Positions 1 through 10,290 of a stretch of 64,000 bases of DNA are shown here, in pieces. The stretch covers positions 97,533 through 161,532 of the forward strand of contig NZ_KB899382.1 in assembly GCF_000378185.1 (NCBI RefSeq), read 5' to 3'. The DNA is from Salinimonas chungwhensis DSM 16280. GTDB taxonomy: Bacteria; Pseudomonadota; Gammaproteobacteria; Enterobacterales; Alteromonadaceae. Numbering within the stretch: the stretch's first letter is position 1; the number at the start of each line of letters is the position of its first letter. Below the pieces are notes generated by a model. It saw nothing but the letters and a program-made list of their open reading frames with translations, did not search any database and was not told where the DNA came from. A program made the translations under genes and the position numbers.

Positions 1-827
1 ACATAGTTACCGGCACCGACGCGAGAAAACTCGGTAAAGTGCTCACCCAATCACCGCAGGTGGCGAAATTTTCGTTTACCGGTTCGACTCGGGTCGGGCA
101 GCAACTGATTCAGGACTGTGCATCAACGGTCAAGCGCGTGTCTATGGAACTCGGCGGTAACGCCCCGTTTATTGTATTTGATGATGCCGACATTGAAGCA
201 GCGGTTGATGGTGCGATGCTCGCCAAATTCAGAAACGCCGGCCAAACCTGTGTGTGTGCCAACCGCTTTCTGGTGCACCGCCAGTGTCACGATGCGTTTG
301 TCAGTGCACTGGCAGAAAAAATGCGCACGTTGAGCGTCGGTGATGGATTGGATGCTGCAGACATGGGGCCGCTTATCAGCACGCAGGCTGCGAATAATGT
401 GCACGAGCTGGTGAGTCAGGCAATCGCTGAGGGGGCTACATGTGATTATTCGCGGAAGTGGGACAATAGCGCGTTTTATCCGCCAACCCTGTTAACCGGG
501 GTGAATACATCAATGCGCATTTTTAATGAAGAGATTTTCGGACCGGTGGTTACGGTCACACCATTTGATGAAGAACAGGAAGCGATAACGCTGGCCAATC
601 AGACCAAATATGGACTGGCGGCCTACCTTTATACCCAGGATTACACGCGCATACGCCGGGTTGCTGACCAGCTTGATGTGGGCATGGTAGGCATTAACGA
701 TGCCGCAATTTCTAACCCTGCCGCGCCGTTTGGCGGTGTTAAACAATCCGGTTTCGGCCGCGAGGGCTCAAAATACGGGCTGGACGATTATCTTTCACTT
801 CAATACCGCTGTCTGGGGGGATACTAA
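1..827 (+). CDS. gabD: Succinate-semialdehyde dehydrogenase, 5'-truncated by the window edge
   Basis: The reading frame is open from base 3 and lacks its start, so about the C-terminal 55% is present. It is an NAD(P)-dependent aldehyde dehydrogenase that oxidises succinate semialdehyde to succinate, the last step of GABA breakdown. Visible family motifs are [11 protein letters not shown], the general-base glutamate in [16 protein letters not shown], the catalytic cysteine in [10 protein letters not shown], and [10 protein letters not shown] near the C-terminus. It is one base upstream of gabT on the same strand, which supports the GabD assignment over other ALDH subfamilies. Cytoplasmic. Confidence 0.93.
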   Translation, partial: IVTGTDARKLGKVLTQSPQVAKFSFTGSTRVGQQLIQDCASTVKRVSMELGGNAPFIVFDDADIEAAVDGAMLAKFRNAGQTCVCANRFLVHRQCHDAFVSALAEKMRTLSVGDGLDAADMGPLISTQAANNVHELVSQAIAEGATCDYSRKWDNSAFYPPTLLTGVNTSMRIFNEEIFGPVVTVTPFDEEQEAITLANQTKYGLAAYLYTQDYTRIRRVADQLDVGMVGINDAAISNPAAPFGGVKQSGFGREGSKYGLDDYLSLQYRCLGGY

Positions 828-828
828 T

Positions 829-2115
829 ATGACGACTAACCTATCGCTACAAGAACGAAAACAGGCAGTGTTTGCCAATGGTCAGGGCAATCTTTATCCG
901 GTGTATGTGTCTCATGCAAAAAACGCTGAGCTGTGGGATGTTGAAGGCAATCGTTATCTGGATTTTGGTACCGGGATTGCCGTATGTAATACCGGCCATG
1001 CCCATCCTGCGTTGGTCGAGGCTGTCAAAGACCAGATGGAGAAGTTCAGCCACAGTTGCGTGATGGTCAACCCTTATGAAAGCGCAGTGGCATTGGCCGA
1101 AAAACTCACTAAACTGGCCCCCGGTGACAGTCCCAAAAAAGCAATGTTTGTTACTACAGGCGCCGAAGCGGTAGAGAATGCTATAAAAATCGCCCGAGCC
1201 CATACTGGGCGTAGGGGCGTCATCGCATTTAACGGCGGCTTTCATGGTCGCACCAACCTCACCATGGGTTTGACCGGCAAGGTTACGCCCTATAAAGATC
1301 ACTTCGGACCGTTCCCGGGCGAGATTTATCACGTACCGTACCCCAATCCACTGCATGGCATTAGCGACGAGCAAAGCCTGACTGCGTTAAGCACGCTGAT
1401 GAAAGTGGATATTTCGCCGCGCGATGTGGCCGCCATTATTATAGAACCTATACAGGGCGAGGGTGGTTTTTATATCGCTTCACCGGATTTCATGCGGGCA
1501 TTGAAGGTACTGTGCGAGGAGCATGGAATTCTGCTGATTTGTGATGAAATTCAGTCCGGGTTTGCCCGTACCGGACATATGTTTCATACCGAAGCGGCGG
1601 GTATTGAACCTGATCTGATGACTATGGCAAAAGGCATTGCTGGTGGCATTCCCATCTCCGCGGTAGTGGGCAAAGCCAACGTGATGGATACGGCGCCGGT
1701 AGGCGGTCTGGGCGGCACCTATGGCGGCTCGCCACTTGGCTGTGCGGCAGGTCTTGCTGTATTAGAGGTTATCGAACAGGAGCAACTGAAGGATCGCGCG
1801 ATGATGATCGAGCAGCGCTTTATGGAGTCTCTCAACGAATTAAAAGCACGTTATCCTGAAGTAGTCGCTGATGTGCGTGGTCACGGCGCCATGATTGCAT
1901 TGGAGCTAATGACTGATGGCGAAGTGTCGAAGCCTAATCCGGCATTGACCAAAGCCATAATTGCAAAGGCGCTGGACTATGGTCTGATTCTGCTGGCTTG
2001 CGGATTTTATGGCAACGTCATTCGCTTCTTACCACCCCTGACCATTCCCGAAGCGCACCTGCGGGAGGGATTGTCTCAGTTTAGCGCGCTATTTGATGAG
2101 GTTATGGCTGAGTAG
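829..2115 (+). CDS. gabT: 4-aminobutyrate aminotransferase (428 aa)
   Basis: This PLP-dependent class III aminotransferase moves the amino group of GABA to 2-oxoglutarate, giving succinate semialdehyde for GabD. Landmarks are TGAEAVENAIKIARAHTGR, GFHGRT, the IIEPIQGEGGF segment, ICDEIQSGFARTG, and the PLP lysine in TMAKGIAGGIP. I chose ATG 829 although the frame is open further upstream. That start follows the gabD stop by one base, has a G-rich ribosome site (gggggg, 815-820), and gives the usual family length. The tight spacing argues for co-transcription and translational coupling with gabD. Confidence 0.95.
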   Translation: MTTNLSLQERKQAVFANGQGNLYPVYVSHAKNAELWDVEGNRYLDFGTGIAVCNTGHAHPALVEAVKDQMEKFSHSCVMVNPYESAVALAEKLTKLAPGDSPKKAMFVTTGAEAVENAIKIARAHTGRRGVIAFNGGFHGRTNLTMGLTGKVTPYKDHFGPFPGEIYHVPYPNPLHGISDEQSLTALSTLMKVDISPRDVAAIIIEPIQGEGGFYIASPDFMRALKVLCEEHGILLICDEIQSGFARTGHMFHTEAAGIEPDLMTMAKGIAGGIPISAVVGKANVMDTAPVGGLGGTYGGSPLGCAAGLAVLEVIEQEQLKDRAMMIEQRFMESLNELKARYPEVVADVRGHGAMIALELMTDGEVSKPNPALTKAIIAKALDYGLILLACGFYGNVIRFLPPLTIPEAHLREGLSQFSALFDEVMAE

Positions 2116-2217
2116 AAGTACGTGCCCCATCGTATAATTCTGTCGCGAAGGGGCGCTATTTATCAAGGCCACCAGAACGTTAATACAGCACTATGTTGCA
2201 GCAATAACACTGTCCGA

Positions 2218-2817
2218 TTATCCGGCTCCCCAGGGGGCGGGCGGCGTATCCACAGGCTGGTTTAAGTCAAAATCTACGCGAAACTCTCTGCCTTCACGAA
2301 CTAACTGATAACTAAAGCGGTCAGGATAAACAAAAATCTTCCAGATATTATTGATGGATTGGGGTAGCCCTTTTTCAGCAAACATCCATTGGGTGTAACT
2401 GTCAGCAGGAAATGCCTGAATTTGCGCAAAGCCTGGTTGGTGGGCTAATCCACCATACATAGTTACTGCATCTTCACTACCATCCTTATGCCGGTGATCA
2501 TGTTTCAGGCTTAAGCCACTTCCGGTTCGGCTGATAATCCACGTGCGCGAGCGATCTTCCCCCACATGAAAAGGAATATGAATCTGGGTGTCGCTACATT
2601 CTCTGACATGCATTACAAGGGTTTTATTGTTGAATGTCTCTGAGCTTGCTGTATCAGTGACAACTTTCCCTTCAAATGCCTTGCCGCATAATGCTGTCAG
2701 TGCCTGGAAAAAAGTCTGCTGGGTAGGGTGAGAGTTAAGCGGGGGCTCGGCTTTCGCTGCGTGCGCTGTTTGTATCATTACAAAAGCGATTGGAATCAGA
2801 AGCATCGTGTATTTCAT
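2218..2817 (-). CDS. Secreted conserved hypothetical protein (199 aa)
   Basis: It starts at ATG 2817 with a typical signal peptide (MKYTMLLIPIAFVMIQTAHA), so the product is probably periplasmic or outer-membrane associated. The mature part has a TFFQALTALCGKAFEGKV segment, a histidine-rich DHRHKDGSED stretch, and a C-terminal FRVDFDLNQPVDTPPAPWG block. I recall similar blocks in uncharacterised secreted proteins of many Gram-negative bacteria, but I cannot name a function. The gene converges on gabT, and the 100 bases between them hold only a weak GC stem. ATG 2850 is in frame but would bury the signal peptide behind 11 polar residues. Confidence 0.7.
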   Translation of the reverse strand: MKYTMLLIPIAFVMIQTAHAAKAEPPLNSHPTQQTFFQALTALCGKAFEGKVVTDTASSETFNNKTLVMHVRECSDTQIHIPFHVGEDRSRTWIISRTGSGLSLKHDHRHKDGSEDAVTMYGGLAHQPGFAQIQAFPADSYTQWMFAEKGLPQSINNIWKIFVYPDRFSYQLVREGREFRVDFDLNQPVDTPPAPWGAG

Positions 2818-3216
2818 GAATAAATCGTAATCAGTAACTATGGGAGGCACTACTATACATGATAGCCATGATCTTTTGGGATGCTAAAAGACACGGCGTA
2901 GATTCTGTTACCAACAGTCGTCGACCTTACTAGACAACCAGAGCGACTGACGTGTCAGGCGATTAGATGAGGTGATGAAGACAGCGTTTGAAGAAATATA
3001 AATAACTACCAATAAGTGCGCGATCTGGCTAGAATTTGAACCGTCTAATGCTGTCGTTAGAAAGTGGTAAGCATCTGGATTAAATGGATCTTTTATAAAC
3101 ACTGCGGCTGCTGGCTTTTGAATGTCTACTGCAGATATTTCAAACAATGGATTGTATTAGTTGGAACTAAATGCCGTTCACTTGTTTGCGAGCATAAAAA
3201 AAAGAGCCGTAACGCC

Positions 3217-4938
3217 ATGTGGAAAATTAAGATAATGGAAAGGTCAGCCATCGTTCTGCTGCTTGTCTTTTCCTTTGCTGTTCACGGAATTGAAATATCA
3301 ACCTCCGACCAATACAAACTGATAAATCATGAGCTTTCTTTATTACTAGATGCACCGGCTGATATGGGCGTGGAGGAAGCATTTCGAAAATATGAAAATG
3401 CTGAGTTTGTGGAAAACCTGAGCGGACGGGTTAGTTTTGGCTTTACTGATAGCGCCATCTGGAGCGTTTTGCCGGTTACCAACGAACACACTGACACGCA
3501 AACCAGGCTCATCAGGATCGATAATGCCTGGCTCGATGAAATTGATCTCTACTATTTTATCTCGGGACAGTTAATAAAACACCAATCGCTGGGCGATACC
3601 CTGACATTTAAGCAGCGGCAGCTGGACACCCGGATGCCCTCCATATCTTATGCCTTCCCCAAAGGCACCACATACGTGCTATTGCGGTTTCGTTCTCAGG
3701 ATCCGATGACCATTCCGATATACTTTGGTCAGGATAAAGCCGTTACTGCGAAAATCCTGGAAAATGGTTATTTCTACGGCGCTTTGTACGGGGCCTTATC
3801 TATATTACTGATTTACAACATGGTTTTGTATTTTTATCTCAGGGAAACTCGATACCTTTTGTATTCACTGTACCTGCTCGCTTTCACTTTATTTAACATT
3901 ACATATACCGGCCATGGCTTTTGGTGGCTATGGTCACAATGGCCCTTCTTGCAACAGTGGCTGATGCCCGTGTTGATGTTCTGCTATTTGTTTGCTGGTG
4001 TGATGTTTACAATCGAATTTTTGAACGCCCGGGTGTTTTTACCCACACTCTATACATCTAGACGCAAGATATATTGCGGGTTACTGGCAATTGCCGCTGT
4101 GCTTATAATAAGCGGCAGCCGTTCCTTTGCTGTTATGGTCCAGCTGGCGATATTAACTACTTTGTCATTCTGGATGTTGCTCATTGGCTTTTTGGCGTAT
4201 AAAAATGGTAACCCCCTGGCAAAATTCTTTGTTCCGGCCATTGCCCTGGGCACAGGGGGGGCGACAGTGTCCAGCCTGGCAACCTGGGGCGTCATTCCTT
4301 ATTCTCAGTGGGCTTTCAGAGGCATAGAAATTGGAATACTGCTGGAAATGTCGTTGCTGTCTATTTCTCTTGGCTTTAATTTTAAGCTGGTACAGGAAGC
4401 CCGAAAAAGTGCCGAAACTAATGCGCGTTTGGATCCGCTAACCGGACTGTATAATCGTCGGGCATTCTCCGACTTACTCTATCCGGTTTGGGAGCTGAGC
4501 AAAAGAAACAAAACATGCATGACCGTCATGCTTATCGACCTGGATTGGTTCAAACAGATAAACGATGAACATGGGCACGCGGCGGGAGATCAGGTGCTGC
4601 AGCGTGTCGCGATGGAGCTTAAAAGCAGGCTGAGAGCGTCCGATATTGCCTTGCGATGGGGCGGCGAGGAGTTTTTAGTGTTTTTGCCAGAGACCGATCT
4701 TAAAGAAGCCACTTACCTTGCTGAAGTGTTACGCAAACATATTCAAAGCATACGAGTAGAAAAGCGTATCTCTGTCACAATGAGCGTTGGTGTTGCCAGC
4801 GCCAAACCCGCTGACTGTAGTCTGGATAATCTGGTTAAGCAGGCCGATGAAGCACTTTATATGGCCAAACAAAAAGGCAGAAACCGTGTTTTTGCAAGTG
4901 ACGTAGCGTCTTCCCCAGGTCCTGTGGGTCAGTTATAG
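3217..4938 (+). CDS. Membrane diguanylate cyclase with 7TMR-DISM sensor and GGDEF domain
   Basis: The product would synthesise c-di-GMP from two GTP in response to an extracytoplasmic signal. From ATG 3217 (573 aa) the order is: signal peptide; a periplasmic 7TMR-DISM extracellular-type domain (about residues 30-185); seven hydrophobic segments (about 190-385); and a C-terminal GGDEF domain opening with LDPLTGLYNRRAF. The active-site loop is RWGGEEF near residue 482. An RASD motif lies five residues upstream, which is the correct place for the RxxD inhibitory site, so product feedback is expected. The alternative start ATG 3235 has a better-placed AAG ribosome site. The longer frame back to 3064 has no signal peptide at its front and was rejected. 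Confidence 0.9.
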   Translation: MWKIKIMERSAIVLLLVFSFAVHGIEISTSDQYKLINHELSLLLDAPADMGVEEAFRKYENAEFVENLSGRVSFGFTDSAIWSVLPVTNEHTDTQTRLIRIDNAWLDEIDLYYFISGQLIKHQSLGDTLTFKQRQLDTRMPSISYAFPKGTTYVLLRFRSQDPMTIPIYFGQDKAVTAKILENGYFYGALYGALSILLIYNMVLYFYLRETRYLLYSLYLLAFTLFNITYTGHGFWWLWSQWPFLQQWLMPVLMFCYLFAGVMFTIEFLNARVFLPTLYTSRRKIYCGLLAIAAVLIISGSRSFAVMVQLAILTTLSFWMLLIGFLAYKNGNPLAKFFVPAIALGTGGATVSSLATWGVIPYSQWAFRGIEIGILLEMSLLSISLGFNFKLVQEARKSAETNARLDPLTGLYNRRAFSDLLYPVWELSKRNKTCMTVMLIDLDWFKQINDEHGHAAGDQVLQRVAMELKSRLRASDIALRWGGEEFLVFLPETDLKEATYLAEVLRKHIQSIRVEKRISVTMSVGVASAKPADCSLDNLVKQADEALYMAKQKGRNRVFASDVASSPGPVGQL

Positions 4939-5145
4939 TCTACATTTTCAAACGGTAAATCTTCCGAAACGATTTTGTTAAAAGCAGACAGCTTAACAGG
5001 GCGAAGCGGTATTTAGAGGGCTATTCAAGCATCAGAATTATTATATGCAGCCTGAGACTCTGTAGTTTGAGTGTTTGCTTTGTGCAGGCCCTGCTTTTAT
5101 AGTCACGCCAATATTCATCGGTGAAACTAAAAAAGGTGTGAGCAA

Positions 5146-5613
5146 ATGCAGCAAGAGACAGCGACTGTGAATGACGCCAAGGCGTCGACCCCAGCATTTA
5201 TCGCCAGTCTTGAACATTTTGCCGGGAAATGGCGTCTTAACCGCGAAATCACATCAGGGTCAGGGGATGCGTTTGTCTTTGCCGGGCGGGCAAACTTTAC
5301 CTGGCAACAGTCAGGATTAGAGTACAACGAATCTGGTGAGGTTACTTTACCCAACAACAAAACCATGCAGTCGGAACGCACCTATTTCTGGCGACAGGGG
5401 CCGGCTAACCAGCTGGAGGTATATTTCGACGACCAGCGCTATTTTCACAGTTTCTCAGGAACGACACCTTATGCCGAACATCTTTGTGGTGATGACCATT
5501 ATAAGGTGCGCTATACCTTCGGACGATGGCCGTTTTGGACATCGGTGTGGCAGGTCTCAGGGCCCAGAAAAGACTATACAATGGTAAGCCGCTATCAGCC
5601 ATTTAGCGATTAA
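5146..5613 (+). CDS. DUF6314 family protein (155 aa)
   Basis: This is a small cytoplasmic beta-rich protein. It matches what I know of DUF6314: an N-terminal FAGKWRLNREI block, LEYNESGEV, SERTYFWR, YFDDQRYFHSF, CGDDHYKVRYTF, and the closing WQVSGPRKDYTMVSRY signature. The family fold resembles lipocalin-like ligand binders, but its role is unknown. The start ATG 5146 follows aaggtgtgag. The gene stands alone between the cyclase and a convergent exporter gene. The family call rests on motif recall. Confidence 0.75.
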   Translation: MQQETATVNDAKASTPAFIASLEHFAGKWRLNREITSGSGDAFVFAGRANFTWQQSGLEYNESGEVTLPNNKTMQSERTYFWRQGPANQLEVYFDDQRYFHSFSGTTPYAEHLCGDDHYKVRYTFGRWPFWTSVWQVSGPRKDYTMVSRYQPFSD

Positions 5614-5649
5614 CAGCATTATCATCAACTATCAGCAGTCAACGCGTAA

Positions 5650-6522
5650 CTAGTTAACAGGCTGTGCCCGTGTTCGTTTGCTGTGGTGGTGGGATAACCA
5701 CAATGCCGCGGCAATAATAGCGCCACCCAGCGTCAGCCTGCTTAAATCAACATCTTTGTGCCAGAGCACCAGGTTTACAAATAATCCGGCGGGAATAAGT
5801 GCATTATTCATAATTGCCAGTGTGCCAGCTGATACTTTCAGTGCGCCCTGGTTCCAAAAGTAGTAACCAAGACCTGAAGCGACAACACCCAGCCATAGAA
5901 GTATGCCCCACTGCATGGATGTAGCGGGAAGCTGGTTAGAGTCACCGAAAATGAAAAAACCGGGTAGCGCGACTGCCAGGGCGCCCAAATAGAACCAGCC
6001 GAAAATGTGATAGTGCGGTATCGATGAAGCAAAGGTCGATATCAGTTTTCGGTAACCAACCTGACCTAGCGCAAAACAAAGATTAGCCCCCTGAACGATA
6101 AAAAAGCCTGCCCAAAAGTCTGTACTAATTCCCTCAAAGCGAATTACTGCTGCACCTGCCATAGCAATACATGCGCACAATACATGAAAAGGCGTAAATC
6201 GTTTGAACAGGGCATCATTGAGCAAAGCAACATAGAGAGGCGTAATTATCGTAAACAGCAGTACTTCAGGTACTGATAAATATAAAAACGAATGATAGAA
6301 AAAGATATACATCACGCCTAACTGTATTGCACCTAAGCCGGCGAGAAGAAGTTTCTGGGCGCCCGAGAGCACGCTAAGTTTTAAAAACGGCAGAAAGACC
6401 AGCGCAGCAAGTAAAACGCGGGTCAGAACAGCAAAGTAGCTGTCAACGCTGCCTGCCAGATACTCACCAATCAGCGAAAATGAAAACGCCCATAATATGG
6501 TCACGGCTACCAGTTGAATCAC
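5650..6522 (-). CDS. DMT superfamily (EamA) transporter (290 aa)
   Basis: The protein is hydrophobic throughout and has about ten transmembrane segments arranged as two EamA repeats, as in drug/metabolite exporters of the inner membrane. The repeat starts are visible at VAVTILWAFSFSLIGEY and at FFIVQGANLCFALGQVGYR. The C-terminus is short and charged (HHHSKRTRAQPVN). The substrate cannot be read from the sequence; relatives export amino acids, carboxylates or amines. The start is GTG 6522, with gaggag 8-9 bases upstream. It converges on the DUF6314 gene 36 bases away. Confidence 0.85.
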   Translation of the reverse strand: MIQLVAVTILWAFSFSLIGEYLAGSVDSYFAVLTRVLLAALVFLPFLKLSVLSGAQKLLLAGLGAIQLGVMYIFFYHSFLYLSVPEVLLFTIITPLYVALLNDALFKRFTPFHVLCACIAMAGAAVIRFEGISTDFWAGFFIVQGANLCFALGQVGYRKLISTFASSIPHYHIFGWFYLGALAVALPGFFIFGDSNQLPATSMQWGILLWLGVVASGLGYYFWNQGALKVSAGTLAIMNNALIPAGLFVNLVLWHKDVDLSRLTLGGAIIAAALWLSHHHSKRTRAQPVN

Positions 6523-6964
6523 GCGTCACTCTCCTCAATATCAGATGCGCAGTAACCTATTGCATTTGAGATGGTGAAGCAACTATAACGGCAGTGTCCA
6601 CTTCGCCTAATTAGCAAGTAGCTAATATACAGCTGCCTCAAACAGCTCCCATCTGTGGTCCGGTAGTGCTTGATGCGGGGGGTGTCTGCTGCGTTTTAGT
6701 CTGGATGTAAGCGTTACAGAAATCGCCCACCCTGGCTTTTAGGGTGAGTGTCTATCCGTTAACCATGAATCTGTAATTGCAAACTGGTCGGTATATCCAC
6801 TGCATTAGCAACGTCAGCCCAGAGTGAGTTTTTAAAACTGCGTGTTATTTGCGTGTTTAAAATGTTAATTTAATGTAAAGTTGCCTGGTGTGTTATCGCT
6901 GTTAACGAAGTATTTTGTCGCTTTTGGCTTGTCGTACCTGGATTTATTGATAAGGAAACTATTA
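6523..6964. other. Intergenic region between divergent genes
   Basis: This 440-base gap separates the exporter (minus) from the acylase (plus) and must hold both promoters. I see no coding frame with a ribosome site. The last 130 bases before the acylase are AT-rich. A short repeat of the gggtg type occurs near 6679 and 6742. Nothing else stands out. Confidence 0.4.
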
Positions 6965-9517
6965 ATGACACTCACTAAAAGTACCAATCCTACACGGACT
7001 TTACTCGCACTTTCCATTGCCGCCTGTCTGGTAGGGTGTGGTGACAACGAAAGCGACGCTTCAGATGAACAGGGCGGGGAGCCACCACCATCTCCACCTG
7101 TAGTAAGCGAACCAGTGCCTGCTTTTGCCAGCGATGGTTTGTTAAACGCCGATATCACATGGACCACCTATGGTGTACCTCATGTTAAAGCCGATAACCT
7201 TGAAAGTATGGCTTATGGTGTAGGCTACGCATTTGCCAGAGACAACATGTGTGTCCTTGCTGATCAAATACTGAAATATAATTCTGAACGAGCAAAGTAT
7301 TTTGGACCCGACCTCGTGCCGGGCAGTGGTGACTCAGAGCATCTTATTAACGACTTCGGGTTTCTTACTCTGGGTATTCGTGAGTTGGCCGAAGATAATT
7401 TGTCGAGCCTTTCCGATAATTCGCGAGCCATGTTTCAGGGGTACACGGCAGGCTACAACCGCTATTTAGATGAAACTCCAGTGGAAGATCAGGATCAAAG
7501 TTGTGCAGGACAACCGTGGGTTCAACCTATCGATAGTGTCGATTTGCTGACTTATTCTTTAGGTGTTGCTCTATTGCCTGGCGCAGCTAACTTTTTAGGC
7601 CCCATGTTCCTGGCGGCGCCGGAAGGCGAAAATTATCTGCCAACCCCCGCGTCTGCTCCAGCAGGTCAAACTGCATCTGCAAAAACGGTATCAAGTACGC
7701 CAAAGACGACGTTAAATATGACACCAACCATTACCCTGCCAGAAAGAAACCCACAGGAAATGGGGTCAAACGGATGGGGATTGGGAAGCGATAAAACTAC
7801 CAACGGGAAGGGCATGGTATTAGGTAATCCACACTTTCCTCACACAGGTAACTTACGCTTTTGGAACTTCCATGTGCAAATTCCAGGTTATTTGAACGTG
7901 ACGGGTAGCTCATTACTGGGCTTACCTGGTGCAGTAAATATTGGATTTAATGAAAATGTCGCCTGGACCCACACCTTTTCAACAGCCGAGCATTTTGTAG
8001 TGTATCAATTAAGCCTGGATGCAGATGATGCATCGGGAATGAGCCATATAGTAGACGGCCAGAAAGAAACAATTAGTGAAAAACAACTACAAATAGAAGT
8101 CGCGGTAGGCGAGGGACAAACTATAGCACTCAATAAAACAGCCTATTACACCAATTATGGGCCAATGATAGAAATACCGGGTAGTTTTGGGTGGGATAAT
8201 GAAAGCGCGTTTGCCATTAAAGATGCGAACTTACCGAATTTTGATGTAGTCGATCACTGGCTGGCGATGAACATGGCGGCGTCTATGGACGAGTTCAAAC
8301 AAGCATTTAAAGATTATGACGGCGTAATCTTTAATAATACAATGGCGGCCTCAAGCGATGGCCAGGTTTTTTATATCGACGACTCTACCGTACCAAACCT
8401 TTCAGAAACGGCTATCAATGAACTAACTACCAACCCGAGGCTCATTCAAACCAAAGCTGCGGCAGGCTTTACCGTACTGCCCGGCCTTAGCGCAGAATTT
8501 GATTTTGACGGACCTGTTCCATACGAAGAAGCCCCAAAATACGAGGGTGCCGATTCGGTACAAAACTCAAATGATAGCTTTTGGCTAACAAACTTATCTT
8601 CACCAATAACCGGCGTGAATCCGCTATACGGAGATACTCAAAATCAACAATCACTGCGCTCAAGAATGGGGCAGAAATTTATTGAGACTGAAGCAGGGAG
8701 TGATGGGACTTTTACCCCCGAAGAGGTAGAAGACCTATTGTTAAATAACCGCAGTTACCTTGCCGAAGATATTTTGCCCAGTCTTTTACAATTGTGCGCC
8801 GAGCAAGGCAGCACCCCGGTAAACGTTGATGGCGAAGACGTCGATATTTCCGATGCATGTGATGCCCTTGCCGCGTGGGACAGTACGATGAACACATCAA
8901 GTGTTGGTGCGCACGTGTTTAGAGAGTTTGCCTTTCAATTTGATAAAGCGCCTCAATGGGAAGTACCCTTCTCTGCGGATGCCCCGGTCACAACACCGAC
9001 GGGCTTAGTTCAAAATGAAATCACGTTGCAGCAATTAGCCAAAGCGGTTCAGGTGATTGAACAAGCTGGCGTTGCTTTTGATGCCACTTTAGGTGAGGTT
9101 CAGTTTGTAGAGCGTAGCTTGCCGGATGGTACGGCGTCGGGTGAAAAACTACCCTGGGGTGGTGCACACAACATTGAAGGGGGATTCAATGTGTTTGATA
9201 GCATCAGAGGCCGCGATGAAACCCTGCTTCCAAGACATCGTTATGAGCCGGTAAACAACGATACCATTATGAGTGCAGAGGCTAATGGCTACCACATCAA
9301 TTATGGAACCAGTTGGGCAATGGTGATTAGTTTTACTGATGACGGTCCACAAGGACGCGGAATATTGACATATTCACAATCTCGTCAATTTGGAAGTGAA
9401 CACTTCTTAGATCAAACTCGATTGTACTCTGAGCAACCCACACTACGAGATATTTACTTCACAGATGAAGATATTGAAGCAAATACAATTGAGAAAATGA
9501 CTCTGTCGTCAGAATAA
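6965..9517 (+). CDS. Penicillin acylase family lipoprotein (Ntn hydrolase, 850 aa)
   Basis: This is an N-terminal-nucleophile amidase of the penicillin G acylase / AHL acylase superfamily. From ATG 6965 (ribosome site aaggaaac) it has a lipoprotein signal with lipobox LVGC followed by an acidic, proline-rich linker. The alpha-subunit signature WTTYGVPHVKADNLESMAYG comes next. After a spacer, the beta subunit would begin at the autocatalytic serine in MGSNGWGLGSDKTTNGKG. ILGNPHFP-type and GLPGAVNIGFNENVAWTHTFS segments follow. Relatives cleave N-acyl homoserine lactones, cephalosporins or other amides, and the exact substrate cannot be read here. It would sit in the periplasm anchored to a membrane. 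The longer frame from 6881 only adds residues before the lipoprotein signal. Confidence 0.88.
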   Translation: MTLTKSTNPTRTLLALSIAACLVGCGDNESDASDEQGGEPPPSPPVVSEPVPAFASDGLLNADITWTTYGVPHVKADNLESMAYGVGYAFARDNMCVLADQILKYNSERAKYFGPDLVPGSGDSEHLINDFGFLTLGIRELAEDNLSSLSDNSRAMFQGYTAGYNRYLDETPVEDQDQSCAGQPWVQPIDSVDLLTYSLGVALLPGAANFLGPMFLAAPEGENYLPTPASAPAGQTASAKTVSSTPKTTLNMTPTITLPERNPQEMGSNGWGLGSDKTTNGKGMVLGNPHFPHTGNLRFWNFHVQIPGYLNVTGSSLLGLPGAVNIGFNENVAWTHTFSTAEHFVVYQLSLDADDASGMSHIVDGQKETISEKQLQIEVAVGEGQTIALNKTAYYTNYGPMIEIPGSFGWDNESAFAIKDANLPNFDVVDHWLAMNMAASMDEFKQAFKDYDGVIFNNTMAASSDGQVFYIDDSTVPNLSETAINELTTNPRLIQTKAAAGFTVLPGLSAEFDFDGPVPYEEAPKYEGADSVQNSNDSFWLTNLSSPITGVNPLYGDTQNQQSLRSRMGQKFIETEAGSDGTFTPEEVEDLLLNNRSYLAEDILPSLLQLCAEQGSTPVNVDGEDVDISDACDALAAWDSTMNTSSVGAHVFREFAFQFDKAPQWEVPFSADAPVTTPTGLVQNEITLQQLAKAVQVIEQAGVAFDATLGEVQFVERSLPDGTASGEKLPWGGAHNIEGGFNVFDSIRGRDETLLPRHRYEPVNNDTIMSAEANGYHINYGTSWAMVISFTDDGPQGRGILTYSQSRQFGSEHFLDQTRLYSEQPTLRDIYFTDEDIEANTIEKMTLSSE

Positions 9518-10290
9518 GGGGCCATTCCCCCTTAACTGGGACAAGCTTAATTTAAGTTGTCAGCGATGATTAATGTAGAGGCGACAATAAAAAATTGACG
9601 GTTTACTGAAGCTCACATCATTGTTGTATTTCAGTAAACGCTTTGGAGCGATGTTTGAAGTGGATAGGGGAACACGGGCGTATATGGATACCTCATTGCC
9701 AGCTGAACGCAAAGTGCGCGTAATTGAGCGACCCAGAGCAAAAAGGGTCTGTGGGCCGCTTTAGCGGCTCACTCGGCGATGAGTTTTTAATGGCTATTGT
9801 TCGAAAATATCTATCGCGTAAGAAGGTTGATGTGAAGCTGGATCGCCTCGACCCAGGAGTCTATGGAAGCTTCGGTGATATACCTTGCACAGCGTACTGA
9901 GCAAATGTGGAAAACTCCAGTTTAGACTGTGCTATCAAAGGGAAGTGGGCACGTGGACTAAACAAAAAGTTTACCCACTTGCTACATAAGAATATCTGGA
10001 CAGGCTCAAATTTACGCTCGGTAATGAAGAAAAAATTGCTGACGCTCAACGTGCCTCTAACCTTCAGCCATAGAAATTACGCCCGCCGGACCTTGTTCTC
10101 GATGAACTATGTGATGCAGCTGAATGTAGGATTTGAATCCGTAATTCGTTGGGAAGTGAATGGGTTCAGCATGGCTAGAATAATGGCTGACTTTAATCAT
10201 AGAGTTGGCTCAAATTAGGTAGTGAACATCTAAAAATATAATAATAATCTAATTGAAAATAGCGAGGTGTGAGCAATAGGCTACGTACGT
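9518..10290. other. Gene-poor spacer with short unrecognised frames
   Basis: This 770-base stretch follows the acylase. A short GC hairpin (aagggg/cccctt) just after the stop could end transcription. Two weak frames are present: 9791-9901 (36 aa) and 9907-10218 (103 aa). They overlap no recognisable family and have poor ribosome sites. They read like remains of a decayed gene, but I cannot identify it. Confidence 0.35.

Noticed and set aside
2908..3147. 79-residue minus-strand frame upstream of the cyclase
   Set aside because: Overlaps the promoter side of the cyclase gene, has no ribosome site and shows no family features.
9907..10218. 103-residue plus-strand frame in the spacer after the acylase
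   Set aside because: No recognisable domain, poor ribosome site and irregular composition; could be a decayed gene, but coding is not supported.
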